From contig BLAL01000285.1 in assembly GCA_015698045.1 (NCBI GenBank), positions 1,302,001 through 1,366,000 on the forward strand: DNA of 64,000 bases. Reading direction: 5' to 3'. Shown here one piece after another: positions 25,191 through 35,265 of the stretch. Within the stretch, counting starts at the first letter, position 1. Every line of letters starts with the position of its first letter. Source of the DNA: Rhizophagus clarus. Its lineage: Eukaryota; Glomeromycota; Glomeromycetes; Glomerales; Glomeraceae. The notes under the pieces were generated by a model. It saw nothing but the letters and a program-made list of their open reading frames with translations. It did no database searches and had not been told where the DNA came from. The position numbers and the translations under genes were made by a program.

Positions 25191-26763
25191 ATAATCAAGT
25201 TTGTGCTTCTTCGCTAATATTGACTTGTGCATTCGATAGGTGACCGATTTTGTGGCTGATGTGGCTGAATATAATATTACCCAAATAACCAATAAAAATT
25301 GATAATTTTGTTGATTATGTGATTGCACGATCATGATTTAATTATTTATTTATCGTATTTTTTTTTTTTTTTTTTCAAAAACTTTTTCTCTCTCTCTCAA
25401 ATTTTTACTTTATTGTTTTGTCTAAAAAATAAAGATAAAGGTATATTTTTTGTTGAAATTTCTTTTCCCATTATTATGTTATTTATAATATTACCTAAAT
25501 AACCAATAAAAATTGATAATTTTGTTGATCATGTGATTACACAATCACGATTTAATTATTTATTTATTGTTTTTTTTTTTTCAAAACTTTTTTCTCTCTC
25601 TCTCAAATTTTTACTTTATTATTTTTGTCTAAAAAATAAAGATAAAGGTATATTTTTTGTTGAAATTTCTTTTCCCATTATTATGTTATTCTTAACACTC
25701 TTATTAATATATTTTTCCAATGTATTTCTTCTCACTAACATCCTAAACAATGTTCTACTATCGAGTTTTTTACTTTATTGGTTTTTCTAAAAAATAAATA
25801 CAAAGGTACATTTTTTGTTGAAATTTCTTTTTCCATCCTGTTAACACTCTTACTAATATTTTTTTCTAATGTGTTTCCTCCTACTAACGTTCCTACTAAC
25901 AATGTTCTACTGTTAAACATTTTTTATTTCTTACTTTTACTAACACTTCTACTAACATTAACACTAACATTAATACTTATACTTTATATTTTTTTTTTAT
26001 TGACGTTCCTTTTCTACTTCTACTAACTTTCATACTAACATTAATACTAACACTTTCTAATGTAAAAATTTTTTTATTAACGTTCCTTTTCTTTTGCTAA
26101 CACTTCTACTAATATTCATACTAACACTTTTATTACTAACATTTTACTTTCTTTCAAATTAAATAGATATAATGAAATGAAAACAAGCAAACAAGTGAAC
26201 ATTAATTGTAAATTTGTGTAAAGAGTAGTGAATTTTTTTTATAATATTTTTTGTATAATATTTTTTTTTATTATTGATTGAAAATATAAATAAAACTTTC
26301 AGTAATTACAATTAAATGAATTAAATTACTTTTAAATTACAATTGTATTTAAATTATAAATCTACTACTATTAATGCCCATAAATGCTATACTTTTCGGC
26401 TATCTGATATGTGTGAAATTATGAAATTATGCTTATATTTCAAATACAAATAGGATACATATCGGGTATATATAGGATACTTATTAGCACTATCCGATAA
26501 GTGTATAATATCTGTCTGATATTTTTTTAAAATATATCGGGTACCCAATAAATCTATGATATATAACCGATATTTAACTACCCAATATGTATGAGAAATG
26601 TACCCGATATGTACATTATATGTCACCAATTTTCTGCATCTGATGGGTACATATCGGGTACCCGATATGTGTAGTATTATTAAATAGCATACACATATTT
26701 CACACATATTAGGTACATATCAGGTACCCGATATGTACCCGATAGCATCAATTTTGACCAGTG

Positions 26764-27060
26764 ATTGTTTATGTAAAAAACGTTTCACAACATTTTTTAC
26801 AAGTTCTGTAAAAATAATGTTGCGAAATGTTATTTTTTTATCAAATCATTTATGTAATAAATGTTTCGCAATAGTTTTTATAAGTTTCGCAAAAATAATG
26901 TTGTGAAATGTTATTTTTCATAATAAATTGTCTATGTAAAAAATGTTTCACAACGTTTTTTACAAGTTTTGCAAAAATAACATTGCAAAACATTATTTTT
27001 TATATCAAACATTTATGTAAAAAAATGTTTCGCAACATTTTTTTTTAAACTATATTATTT
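26764..27060 (+). repeat. ~80 bp satellite, right part
   Basis: Continuation of 21655-22046 after CACTA-2, with the same AAACGTTTCRCAACATTTTT units. Confidence 0.8.
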
Positions 27061-27239
27061 AATAAAAGACATTTTTCTTATAAAAAAAACATTTTTATTA
27101 TTGGTAAATCAGTTTGGTAAATCGCAAAACTGATACTGAAACTGAAAGTTTCGGTTCAATAAATCATAAAACTGAAACTGCTCCAATACTGAAACTGGTC
27201 AGTACTGTTCAGTAATTATTAAAACTGATCGGAGCCCTA

Positions 27240-27845
27240 CTTTTTTGTAGTGTTGCCAAACAAAAAATATGACCAGACTTTAGAATTGAGGTAAAGAAAT
27301 GCTAGAAGAATTGTTTTTCAGTTTTTTACTTTAATAAATATTACTAATTTTTTTTTTTCTCTTTTGTAGTGTTACCAGACAAAAAACATGATCAGACTTT
27401 AGAATTGAGGTAAAGAAGTGCTAGGGGAATTGTTTTTCAGTTTTTTACTTTAATAAATTTTACTAATTTTTTTTTTTCTCTTTTGTAATGTTGCCAAACA
27501 AAAAATACAACTGGACTTTGGAATTGAGATATGGAAGTACTAGGAAAATTGTTTTTCAGCTTTTTATTTTAAAAAATTTTACTAATTTTTTTTTCTTTTG
27601 TAATGTTACTAGACGAAAAATATGACTGGATTTTGGAATTGAGGTAAGAAAATGCTAGGACAATTGTTTTTCAGTTCTTTATTTTAAAAAATTTTACTAT
27701 TTTTTTTTTCTCTTTTGTAGTGTTGCCAGATGAAAAACATGACCAGACTTTGGAATTGAAGTAAGGGAGGGCTGGAGTAAAGGTTTTTCTTTAAGAAACG
27801 TTGCTAACATTTCTACTTTTCTTTCTATAGGATTGCTAGACAAAA
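27240..27845 (+). repeat. Mini-exon array C, right part
   Basis: Six units with a ~115-119 bp period (pseudo-exon starts near 27250, 27369, 27488, 27603, 27720 and 27830). Each has TTTACTAATTTTTTTTT, a CTCTTTTGTAG acceptor, a 40-nt pseudo-exon TTGCCAGACAAAAAACATGA...TTGAG, and usually a GTAAAG or GTAAGA donor. One unit has lost its donor. The 40-nt pseudo-exons are not a multiple of three, so adjacent ones would shift frame. Confidence 0.75.
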
Positions 27846-28398
27846 ATACAGGTAATAGGTATCTATACAGATGGATTCAACTCTGACGTGCAATAAAAAC
27901 TGATAAAATTGATGATGGACAAATTTAAATAGGTTATTGGGATTGTTACTGATGCATCTAAATGGTAGTTACTATCTAATATTATTAAATTCATAACTGC
28001 TTGTTTCTAATAAACAAATAAATAAATAAATAAATTTAATTATTAAAAATAATTTTAAAAACAAATGTTTTTTTTATTTTTTTATCAAATATTAAAAACA
28101 ATTTTGTATGATAATGACTCATCTGAGCTCGAGCTTTTTGATTCAAGCTCATTACCAGTTCAGCTCTATCGAACTGAGTTTAATACCAGCTTGAGCTTTT
28201 TCAAGCTAGCTCGTGAGCCACCAAGCCAATTTAATCATGGCTTGACTCAGCTCAGCTTGAAAAACTTGAACCAGCTCACGAGCTGATTTAATTCATGTAG
28301 AGCTTTAATAAAAAATTTATAAATTTAATATTTTATATTGATAAACTAATTTTTATTAACTAATTTTTATTTTTTACAATAAATTTTATTTATGTTAA

Positions 28399-28773
28399 GG
28401 GGCGTGTCAGGAATCAGCTAATTTAATAGGGGACTGGGGGCTAACCTAAAAATCAGATTCCTATGATTGGCTATAAATTATATAAAATATATAATATATT
28501 ATTACTATTTATATATTAAAATAGGTTTTTGCAATTATCTTACCATCTAATGGCTTAATTTAACTAAACTTTTTTTTATTTTGTAAGGCATATCAAAAGT
28601 TATAAAACAAAAAAAAATCATAAAAATTGGATTACTAAATCATGAGTTATTTATATAAATATAATTATATATATTATTATATATTTTTTTTAACCAATCA
28701 AAATACAATTAGGTGGGAAGTGAAGGGTAAGGGCTACTAATTGAAGGAAATCAGCTGATTTCTAGCATACCCC
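28399..28773. mobile_element. PIF/Harbinger-like MITE
   Basis: 375 bp, with ends GGGGCGTGTCAGGAATCAGC and, inverted, GGGGTATGCTAGAAATCAGC, and a TAA duplication on each side (28396-28398, 28774-28776). The 3-bp TAA/TTA site and GGG-type ends suit PIF/Harbinger. No coding capacity. Confidence 0.8.
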
Positions 28774-28779
28774 TAAATT

Positions 28780-30608
28780 AAAACTAAAAATTACTATACA
28801 TTTATAATATTTAATATAGTTAAAAAATCATTTATTTTAATTATTTATTATAAGATTAATAGTAGTAAATAAGTGATCAAAAAAAAAAGAAACAAAATAA
28901 AAAAAAATAAAGAAAGTAAAAATTAAAAATAAATACAAAAATAAAAAAAGATAAATAAAATACAATAGTAAAAATTTATAAAGTTAAACAAATCCAAAAA
29001 AAACTAAAATAAACTAAAATTTAAAAATAATAATTACTGAAAGAAATATCTATCACAAAATATAAAAATAAAATTAAAAAAATTAATCAAAAAAAAAGAA
29101 GAAAACAGCTAAAATTTATGAAAAATGTAAGTTAAAAGAATTTAAATAAAAATATAAGAGAAAATTTAGAAAAAGATCCAAAAAACTCAAATAAAAAACT
29201 TTATAAAAAATATAAGAAAAAATATAAAGAAACTTATATTAGAAAGAAATTCAAGTAACTTAAAAAAAAATATAAGTATAAATCAAAAATAAATTCAGAA
29301 ATTTAAAAAATAATTCAAAAAGAAACTAATCAAAAAAGAAAAAAAAATATTATTAGTAATTATAAAAAAAATAGATTTCTAGAATTTTAAAATCTGAAAT
29401 TTACCATTTATTAAAGTATTAAAGAACCTATAAAAAAAAGAAAAAATAGATAATTAGTAAGAGATAAAACTAATTAAAATAATATTAAAAAATTTATAAT
29501 ATTAAAAAATTAAAGTTCAAAACATTAATAATGAAAGAAAAGTAATAAACCAGTAAAGATACTATGATAAACAAATAATTTGTAAAATATTACATAGTAA
29601 TTGGATTTATATTTAATTACATGATAAAATAAAAATGATCTAATAAATAATAATTTTTTCATAAAATTACCAGATTTATAAATCGCTTTGATTAAATTAT
29701 TTCAAGTTAAAATTAGTTTTATGTATAGTAATTAAAATTATATATTTTATATTAAAATTTTTTAAATTTTACTATTACCATTTTGAATTTAATTTAAAGA
29801 TTATAAATATAAAACTTTAATAAAAAAATTATTTACTATTATTTATTTAAAAAGTAATATTTATTAATTTAGTATTTTATTTTTTTGTATATTTTTATTA
29901 TTCTATATATACCAATAATAAAAAAGTGTATGTTTTTTACTAGCTAAATTTTACTTGTATAATAAGTTTTATCATAAATTTTAATCAGTAAACTTATAAG
30001 ATTTTGATATTAAAGGTTTTTTTATTTAAAAAAAACATTTTTTTTTTATAATATATAATTATATTAATTTAATAAACTATATATTAAAAGAAAAATAAAG
30101 TTAAAAATATAGTAAAATATAAATTTTAATTATAATTATTTAAGGTTTTATTAGATTTATAAAATTAAAAATATTACTTATAATAAGTTTAAAAAATAAA
30201 AACTTAAGTTTTTTTTTACTAATTTTTTTGCTAGAAAATAGTTGAGAAATCTGCAAATAAAAAATATAATAAATTTAATTTATCAGTTTTATAAACTAAA
30301 ATATATTTATAAGAATAAAAATACAAATAAACTAAAAATATATTTATTAAATAATAATAAAAAATTTTTTTTTTTTTAATATATTTTATAATTTATATAT
30401 TATAACAACTAATAATAATATAGTTTTCCTCTATACTTAGAAGTATTTACTAATAAATTTTATAATATTATTTGAAAACCATATTGTAAAATGATAGCAG
30501 TATAGGATCAGACAAAAGGTATTAAGAAACAAGACATAAAAAAAAGTTTACCATCACATAAATATATAAAATATAATAGAACTTTAACTACATAAATAGA
30601 AGGAGATA
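28780..30608. other. Gene-free A-rich region
   Basis: The plus strand is markedly A-rich between about 28860 and 29560 (many AAAAATAA runs), then mixed AT-rich. No gene, RNA or clear repeat was seen. Confidence 0.6.
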
Positions 30609-30612
30609 CATA

Positions 30613-30768
30613 TGGGATCTTTGTAATAGAAAGATACGAAACTCAAAAAAAAATAAAAATTTAATTATATTAAATTTACACTTATTTTAATATAAAAAAC
30701 ATAATTAGCATATAAAATAAATTTAAAAATTTTTTTGAGTTTTGTACCTTTCTATTGCAAAGATCCCA
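30613..30768. mobile_element. 156 bp palindromic MITE at a TA site
   Basis: Inverted arms of ~38 bp, TGGGATCTTTGTAATAGAAA on the left and TGGGATCTTTGCAATAGAAA inverted on the right, bordered by TA on both sides. Small, non-coding, Tc1/mariner-like by site only. Confidence 0.75.
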
Positions 30769-31288
30769 TATGATTAAAAGAAAAAAAAATACTAAAATAT
30801 AATGAACAATGATCAATACCTTTGGAAAAATTAAGATAATATATGAATAAACTAATCAGAGAGGAAAATAGAGTACCATGAAAAGTATATAATAATATCA
30901 AATTATATAAATACAATATACCTTCTTTTTTTTCTTTTTTTTTGTTTAAAGGGTAGTGAAAGCATATACTAAAGTCATATGTTATAATGATCTCATATAA
31001 TTCAATAATTACTATAAAAGAATATGGATGAATTTCATAAAGTAATAGTAGGGTACAAAAATAATCTTTTAGGATGGGAAATCAGTTTGAAGTTTTAATA
31101 AATTAGTTATATAAATAACAGATATATCGTATTTTTATATAGCTAATAAATTCACAAATTGCACTATTTTACAAAAAAAATAATAATATAGTTTTTATTA
31201 AAGCTTTTTATATAACTTATTTAAAGCTAAATATATCTATTGATTAATTTGTAATTTATCAATTAGTAATATAAAATAATTAATATAA

Positions 31289-31529
31289 GAGTTTTATTTT
31301 TTGCTGCATCTGCGATACATCGCACCCTGAATACTCTGGGCAAAATTATGATAATGCCAGGTAAAATTAAACATGTGACATTTAACCAGGGACGTGAAAA
31401 ATAGATTTTTTATAACTGAAAAAATTCTAAGTCTCCAGAATACATATAAAAAAATGAAAAAAGAAGGGGTGTGATACAGGTGACAAAAAAGGGTGCAATG
31501 TATCGCAGGTGCAGAAAATGATTAAACCC
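31289..31529. mobile_element. 241 bp MITE with 9-bp target duplication
   Basis: Long inverted ends containing CTGCGATACATCGCACCCT and, inverted, CTGCGATACATTGCACCCT. Flanking TTAATATAA is perfect on both sides (31280-31288, 31530-31538). A 9-bp duplication suggests a Mutator-type element. Non-coding. Confidence 0.8.
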
Positions 31530-31615
31530 TTAATATAATATATAAAAAAATTTGCTAATTATTAATTAAATTTGAAAAATTGTGAAATTAGCTATTATAA
31601 AATATGATTTTATAT

Positions 31616-31780
31616 GGGAACATCTATAGTAAAACAAGAGATCAGCACCAAAAAAAAAAAAAATTTTAGGTTTTTATAACAATTATGCACTAATTTTATT
31701 AAAAATTACAAATATATTAAAATCTCAAAAAAAAAAATTTTGGTGCCAAATTTCTTATTTTGCTGTAAACGTCTTCATAA
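31616..31780. mobile_element. Short hairpin-like TIR element
   Basis: The left arm ACAAGAGATCAGCACCAAAA pairs with the right arm, inverted ATAAGAAATTTGGCACCAAA, with ATCTATAGTAAAA/CGTTTACAGCAAA outside. About 160 bp. Target duplication unclear. Confidence 0.55.
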
Positions 31781-31861
31781 GTGATTTTTAATTATCTTTT
31801 TTTTACAAATATAACACAATAATTACACATTACAATTAAAGTGTTTTTTTTATAATTTTAT

Positions 31862-33883
31862 TTTTTTTTTTTTATCTTTAAAGGCGTTGGAGCTGCACTC
31901 TGTTTATTATGTAAAATGAGGACACAAAGTCGTACCACTAAATACAAATCACATTGCTTCGAGCCACAAAGGACCCGTCTTACCATCCGCCTGGTTCATT
32001 AATTACTAATATAAAGGGATAAAGGAAACGAAATAAAAGAAAAAAAAAATATTATAGAAAATAAACTACTCTAAAATAACTAACTAGCTAGGAGTACACA
32101 TCCCATCTATGACTAACTTTCTGTTTCTAGTATGCTAGCAACATAAACTAATAAGCTGTTTCAGCAAATGCTTGATTTCCACCTTGTTAAGATTACCTGA
32201 TTGCCCTTTGCTGAATTTACGCGATCCCTTGGTCGTATTGATAGAAGTTGACCGTCCTAAAGAATTCTGAGACTGCGCGAAGTTGGACGAGTTAGTATTA
32301 TTTTCATGTTTGTTATTGATTTGTGACTTGCGTGACCCAAGAGGCGTGCGATTTGATCCAGTAATCACCGGGGAGGAGCCTGTCTTCTTGAAGGAAGAGG
32401 ATGTTGAGCCCAAGCCTGAGGCCTTAGGCTGGCGTCTTAATGAACAGAAGGATGGAGTGGAATGTTTGCATCAAGCTAATTCCGTCTGCTTTCACATTTG
32501 ATTCTTGGCTAACCTACGGGACAACGCATCCTATGTTGCGAAGTAGCCGATGAGAATCCTAGAACCATCCTGTTCTCGAACTATTTTGAATGATTAGAGA
32601 TTGCTTTCGTTGATGAAGAGACTAGAAGTGTCTCCGGGAAATAGTGACTCAATCGTCATATCCTCAGGGATATTTGTGATTGCCGCCTGAAATTTCTCAC
32701 GTTGCTTTCGTTCTGAAAGAGACCAGGCTGCTGGGAACCATCACACAGGAATAGATCTGAGGGAAACCGTCTAGTCACCATTATTATACGCCTTTAGACA
32801 ATTATGATTGGGTGTAAGTCTGACCCTTGCTGTTTGATATTTCTTTTGCACTCGCGTGCTAACAGACACCACTTTTCCCCATTTGTTGAGTTCGCTGAGG
32901 AGCTGATAATTTGTCCATTTGACCAGGATGTCATAAACCACTAGATCCAAGGTGAGGTTTTTGTCGTTCTCCTCAGGTTGGTAACTAGTGATAATCACGT
33001 TATTGTCTCCTGTATTACTCTCATTTTTACGTTTTTTCATTGTAAGCGTGGTGATTTTATCATCACTTTTGTCGCTTCGCTTGGCGTTTGCAGAAGTGTG
33101 CGGTGGGGGTTGCGAGAGTGTAGGTTTATGGCTGTCAAGGGTGGAATCAGGTGATGCAGTCGAAAAGTTGAGTGAGGTGACTTCCTGTAGAAATTTAGCT
33201 TTTTCCGCATGCTTCTCTTGTTTCTTCAACTTTTTCTTCTGATTCTTGGTCAAAACCGGTTTCCAGGAGGTATTACTTGTTTCGGAGAAAGGGGGAGATG
33301 GATCAGCTGTCAAAGACGTTGATTGGTGCGGGTGATCCATCTCCATATCCAAATCCGGTAAATCTGCATGATCTTTGGGCGTTTGCGCTGTGCCTGTGTT
33401 AGTCAACTGGTCTGTCAGCATGTCGATATCTGATTGGTGCCTTAATGTTTGTGCCGCAAGTATCTCGTCCACCTCACGTGCAATCTTGTCGTAGGTGGGG
33501 AAAACTAGCTGTTCAAGAAGGAGAGAGGAAGACCAGTGAGTCATAGTAGCTAAGATCGTTGAAGCTACCACTTGTTGTTGGGAAGCTTTGGGCTTGACTG
33601 TTGCTAAGCCTGGGTCTAGTCGATACTGGGGTACTTTGTTAAAAAGCTCAGCTGCTCCGGTCGTGGTCACCGTTAGGCCTTCGTAAAGCTGAGGACATAA
33701 AGGTAAAATAGACTGAAAAATGTTGATAAGACTTCTTCTAAAAGAGTTTGCAGTCGCTTCCTTGATGGTTTTTAGTGTTTGCGCATCCATTTCCTTGAAA
33801 AAAGGTGGGTTATTATTAGTGGAAAGTTTGCAAAAACTTCAAAAAATTTTGGGCTGAGTAATCAGCAGGAAGAGGAAAAAACT
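31862..33883 (-). mobile_element. Non-LTR retroposon with ORF1-like gene only (HAL1-like)
   Basis: A minus-strand insertion of about 2 kb that ends in a poly(A) tail (T-run at 31862-31873 on the plus strand). It is flanked by GTTTTTTATAATTTTAT at 33884-33900 and the same sequence with two extra T at 31843-31861, a target-site duplication of the type left by target-primed reverse transcription. It holds one ORF1-like coding region and no reverse transcriptase or endonuclease sequence. The 5' end starts just before an ATG, so this looks like a real half-element rather than random 5' truncation. GC content is clearly higher than in the surroundings. Confidence 0.75.
32135..33790 (-). pseudogene. 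LINE ORF1-like nucleic-acid-binding protein, decayed 3' half
   Basis: The intact N-terminal part (33790-32771, 339 residues) has an N-terminal helical region, a Pro/Ser/Asp-rich linker, a basic stretch WKPVLTKNQKKKLKKQEKH, and an RRM-like segment (LVVYDILVKWTNYQLLSELN...TARVRLTP). Downstream, the frame is lost but homologous-looking pieces continue (WFPAAWSLSERKQREKFQ-like; NIPEDMTIESLFPG-like; the Ser/Asn-rich tail at 32413-32135). The layout is typical of RNA-binding ORF1 proteins of non-LTR elements. Assignment to a clade is not possible without a search. Because later parts carry stops, the full-length protein is not made. Confidence 0.6.
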
Positions 33884-33900
33884 GTTTTTTATAATTTTAT

Positions 33901-34860
33901 ATATTTATTTCAAAATTTTTATTAATAGATAATATTAGATTATTATTGTTTCATTATATAGTCACATTTTATAATTAGTAAATTATAAATTAATCTTATT
34001 TTTTTATAAGTAAAGTATTTTTAAATACATTTGTTAAAGTTTATTTTAATATTTCTTTTTTATTATTGATATTTTTAAGTTAATTTGCAAATACTATAAA
34101 ATATTGTATAAAAAAAATTATATATTACCAATTATTTTGTATTATTAAATAATAAATTTGCAATTAATAATTTAAATTTAAACTATTTTAATACTTTGTA
34201 TAATAATTTTTGTTTATAAATAACTAAAATTTTGTAATAATTCCAGCTTAAATTACAGATTTGTACAACCTAAGCTTAATAGTATGATTAATTGATTTAC
34301 AATTACAGAAAAATTATTAAACAATAATATTTATTATAAAAAATAAATAATAATTGTTATGATAAGATATTTAATACTTGAAATTCAATAAATAAAATAT
34401 TTAGTATAAATAAAGTATTTATTAAAAACTACCTTGTAAAGTAAAAGTTAAGCTGTGAATTCTCTTTAAATTAGTTTTAAACTTACAAAACTTTGTGAGT
34501 TATTAGTGCAGTTATTAAAGTATTTATATCAAAAAATCATTTTAAAAGCATTAAAAAAAAATGATTTTTATTAAATTTAAATCTAGAATATCATTTAATA
34601 GTGAATAAACAGATGCAACGCGTGATTGTCTTCAATTTTTTTTTTTAATCAAATTCATATGGTTGTTTGAGAGAAATTATAAATTTTCGCGTTCTCACTG
34701 ATTTCGCAGTCACGTGATCATATAAAATGATCGCCATATAAATAATATAATTTGAGTCATATTATACTGTACCCTTAAACAATCGAAAGAAATCTTTCTT
34801 TTGAAATCGAGTGGTTTCCTTATCTGTTAGATTCATCACTAACAAAGGGACCCTAGTTTA
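33901..34860. other. AT-rich intergenic DNA
   Basis: No gene or ordered repeat seen. The last ~150 bases before 34874 are less AT-rich (TCACGTGATC near 34713) and may be the old promoter of the broken DSBA-like gene. Confidence 0.5.
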
Positions 34861-34873
34861 AAAGGAAAGATTA

Positions 34874-35265
34874 ATGAAAAAATTTGGAGAGTCAACATTT
34901 AATACTAATGCAGCGACATTATTCGAATTAGGCAAAGAAATCGTGATCAACTTCGATCATGATGGTGTTGTGGCTCAAACTTACGATGCACATCGTTTAA
35001 TCAATTGCGCAAAATCACAGGGAAAACAAGAAGAAATAGTAGGAGCATCATTTCATAATTATCATGAGGAATGCAGATTACGCTGTTCTCTCGGAATCTG
35101 CAACATCTGTTGGTTTAGATAAAGAAAAGTATTGCAATTCTTGAAGAGTGAAGAAGGAATGTAACAAGTTAAAGATGAGATATCACAATCTCTTAATAAA
35201 GGAATTGCCGGTGTACGCATTTTACTATTAATAACAAGTATGCAATGAGAAAGCTCGAAATGTAA
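34874..35265 (+). pseudogene. Broken DSBA/FrnE-like oxidoreductase gene
   Basis: Residues such as ATLFELGKEIVINFDHDGVV, YDAHRLINCAKSQGKQEEIV and FHNYHEECR match the middle of the DSBA-family thioredoxin-fold proteins related to FrnE (the conserved T-x-D-AHRL...AKSQGKQ pattern). Further pieces follow in other frames: SATSVGLDKEKY, VKDEI and a GIAGV-like segment ending FTINNKYAMR, where the family has GI-x-GVP-xF. The N-terminal CPWC-containing part is absent upstream, and no introns explain the frame changes. Called a 5'-truncated, frame-shifted host pseudogene. Confidence 0.7.

Larger units (their letters stand above)
22047..26763. mobile_element. CACTA-2: non-autonomous CACTA element
   Basis: A 4.7 kb element with ends CACTGGTCAAAATC and its inverted copy, and the duplication ATT at 22044-22046 and 26764-26766. 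Its right two-thirds (23640-26763) is a direct, closely similar copy of CACTA-1 16190-19580. It lacks the transposase and the partner gene, carries a mini-exon array (22600-23165) and an inverted fragment (23296-23590) instead, and keeps a decayed Myb/SANT-like gene. It is inserted within the ~80 bp satellite, whose units join in register when the element is removed. Confidence 0.92.
21526..27239. mobile_element. hAT-like element, split by CACTA-2
   Basis: The ends are TAAGGCTCTGATCAGTT and, inverted, TAGGGCTCCGATCAGTT. Flanking 8-mers ATTTTTTG (21518-21525) and CTTTTTTG (27240-27247) match at 7 of 8 positions, fitting a hAT duplication. Subterminal CAGTTTTTG/CAAAAACTGA motifs occur on both sides. 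Without the 4.7 kb CACTA-2 the element is about 1 kb, mostly an ~80 bp satellite; non-autonomous. Confidence 0.75.
20913..28307. mobile_element. Outer TIR element of the nest (hAT-like?)
   Basis: The left end TAGTGCTCTGCATGAGCC and the right end, inverted TAAAGCTCTACATGAATTAA, are followed on both sides by ~180 bp rich in GGCTTGAGC/GCTCAAGCC motifs in both directions (20930-21110; 28110-28305). Flanking ATAATTAA and ATAAAAAA match at 6 of 8 bases, a weak hAT-type duplication. The interior is taken up by a mini-exon array and later insertions. No gene of its own was found. Confidence 0.55.

Noticed and set aside
28065-28286. 73-codon open frame
   Set aside because: Lies in the GGCTTGAGC subterminal repeats of the outer TIR element.
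32135-33790. Host gene with several exons
   Set aside because: No splice sites join the pieces; poly(A) tail and target duplication show a retroposon.
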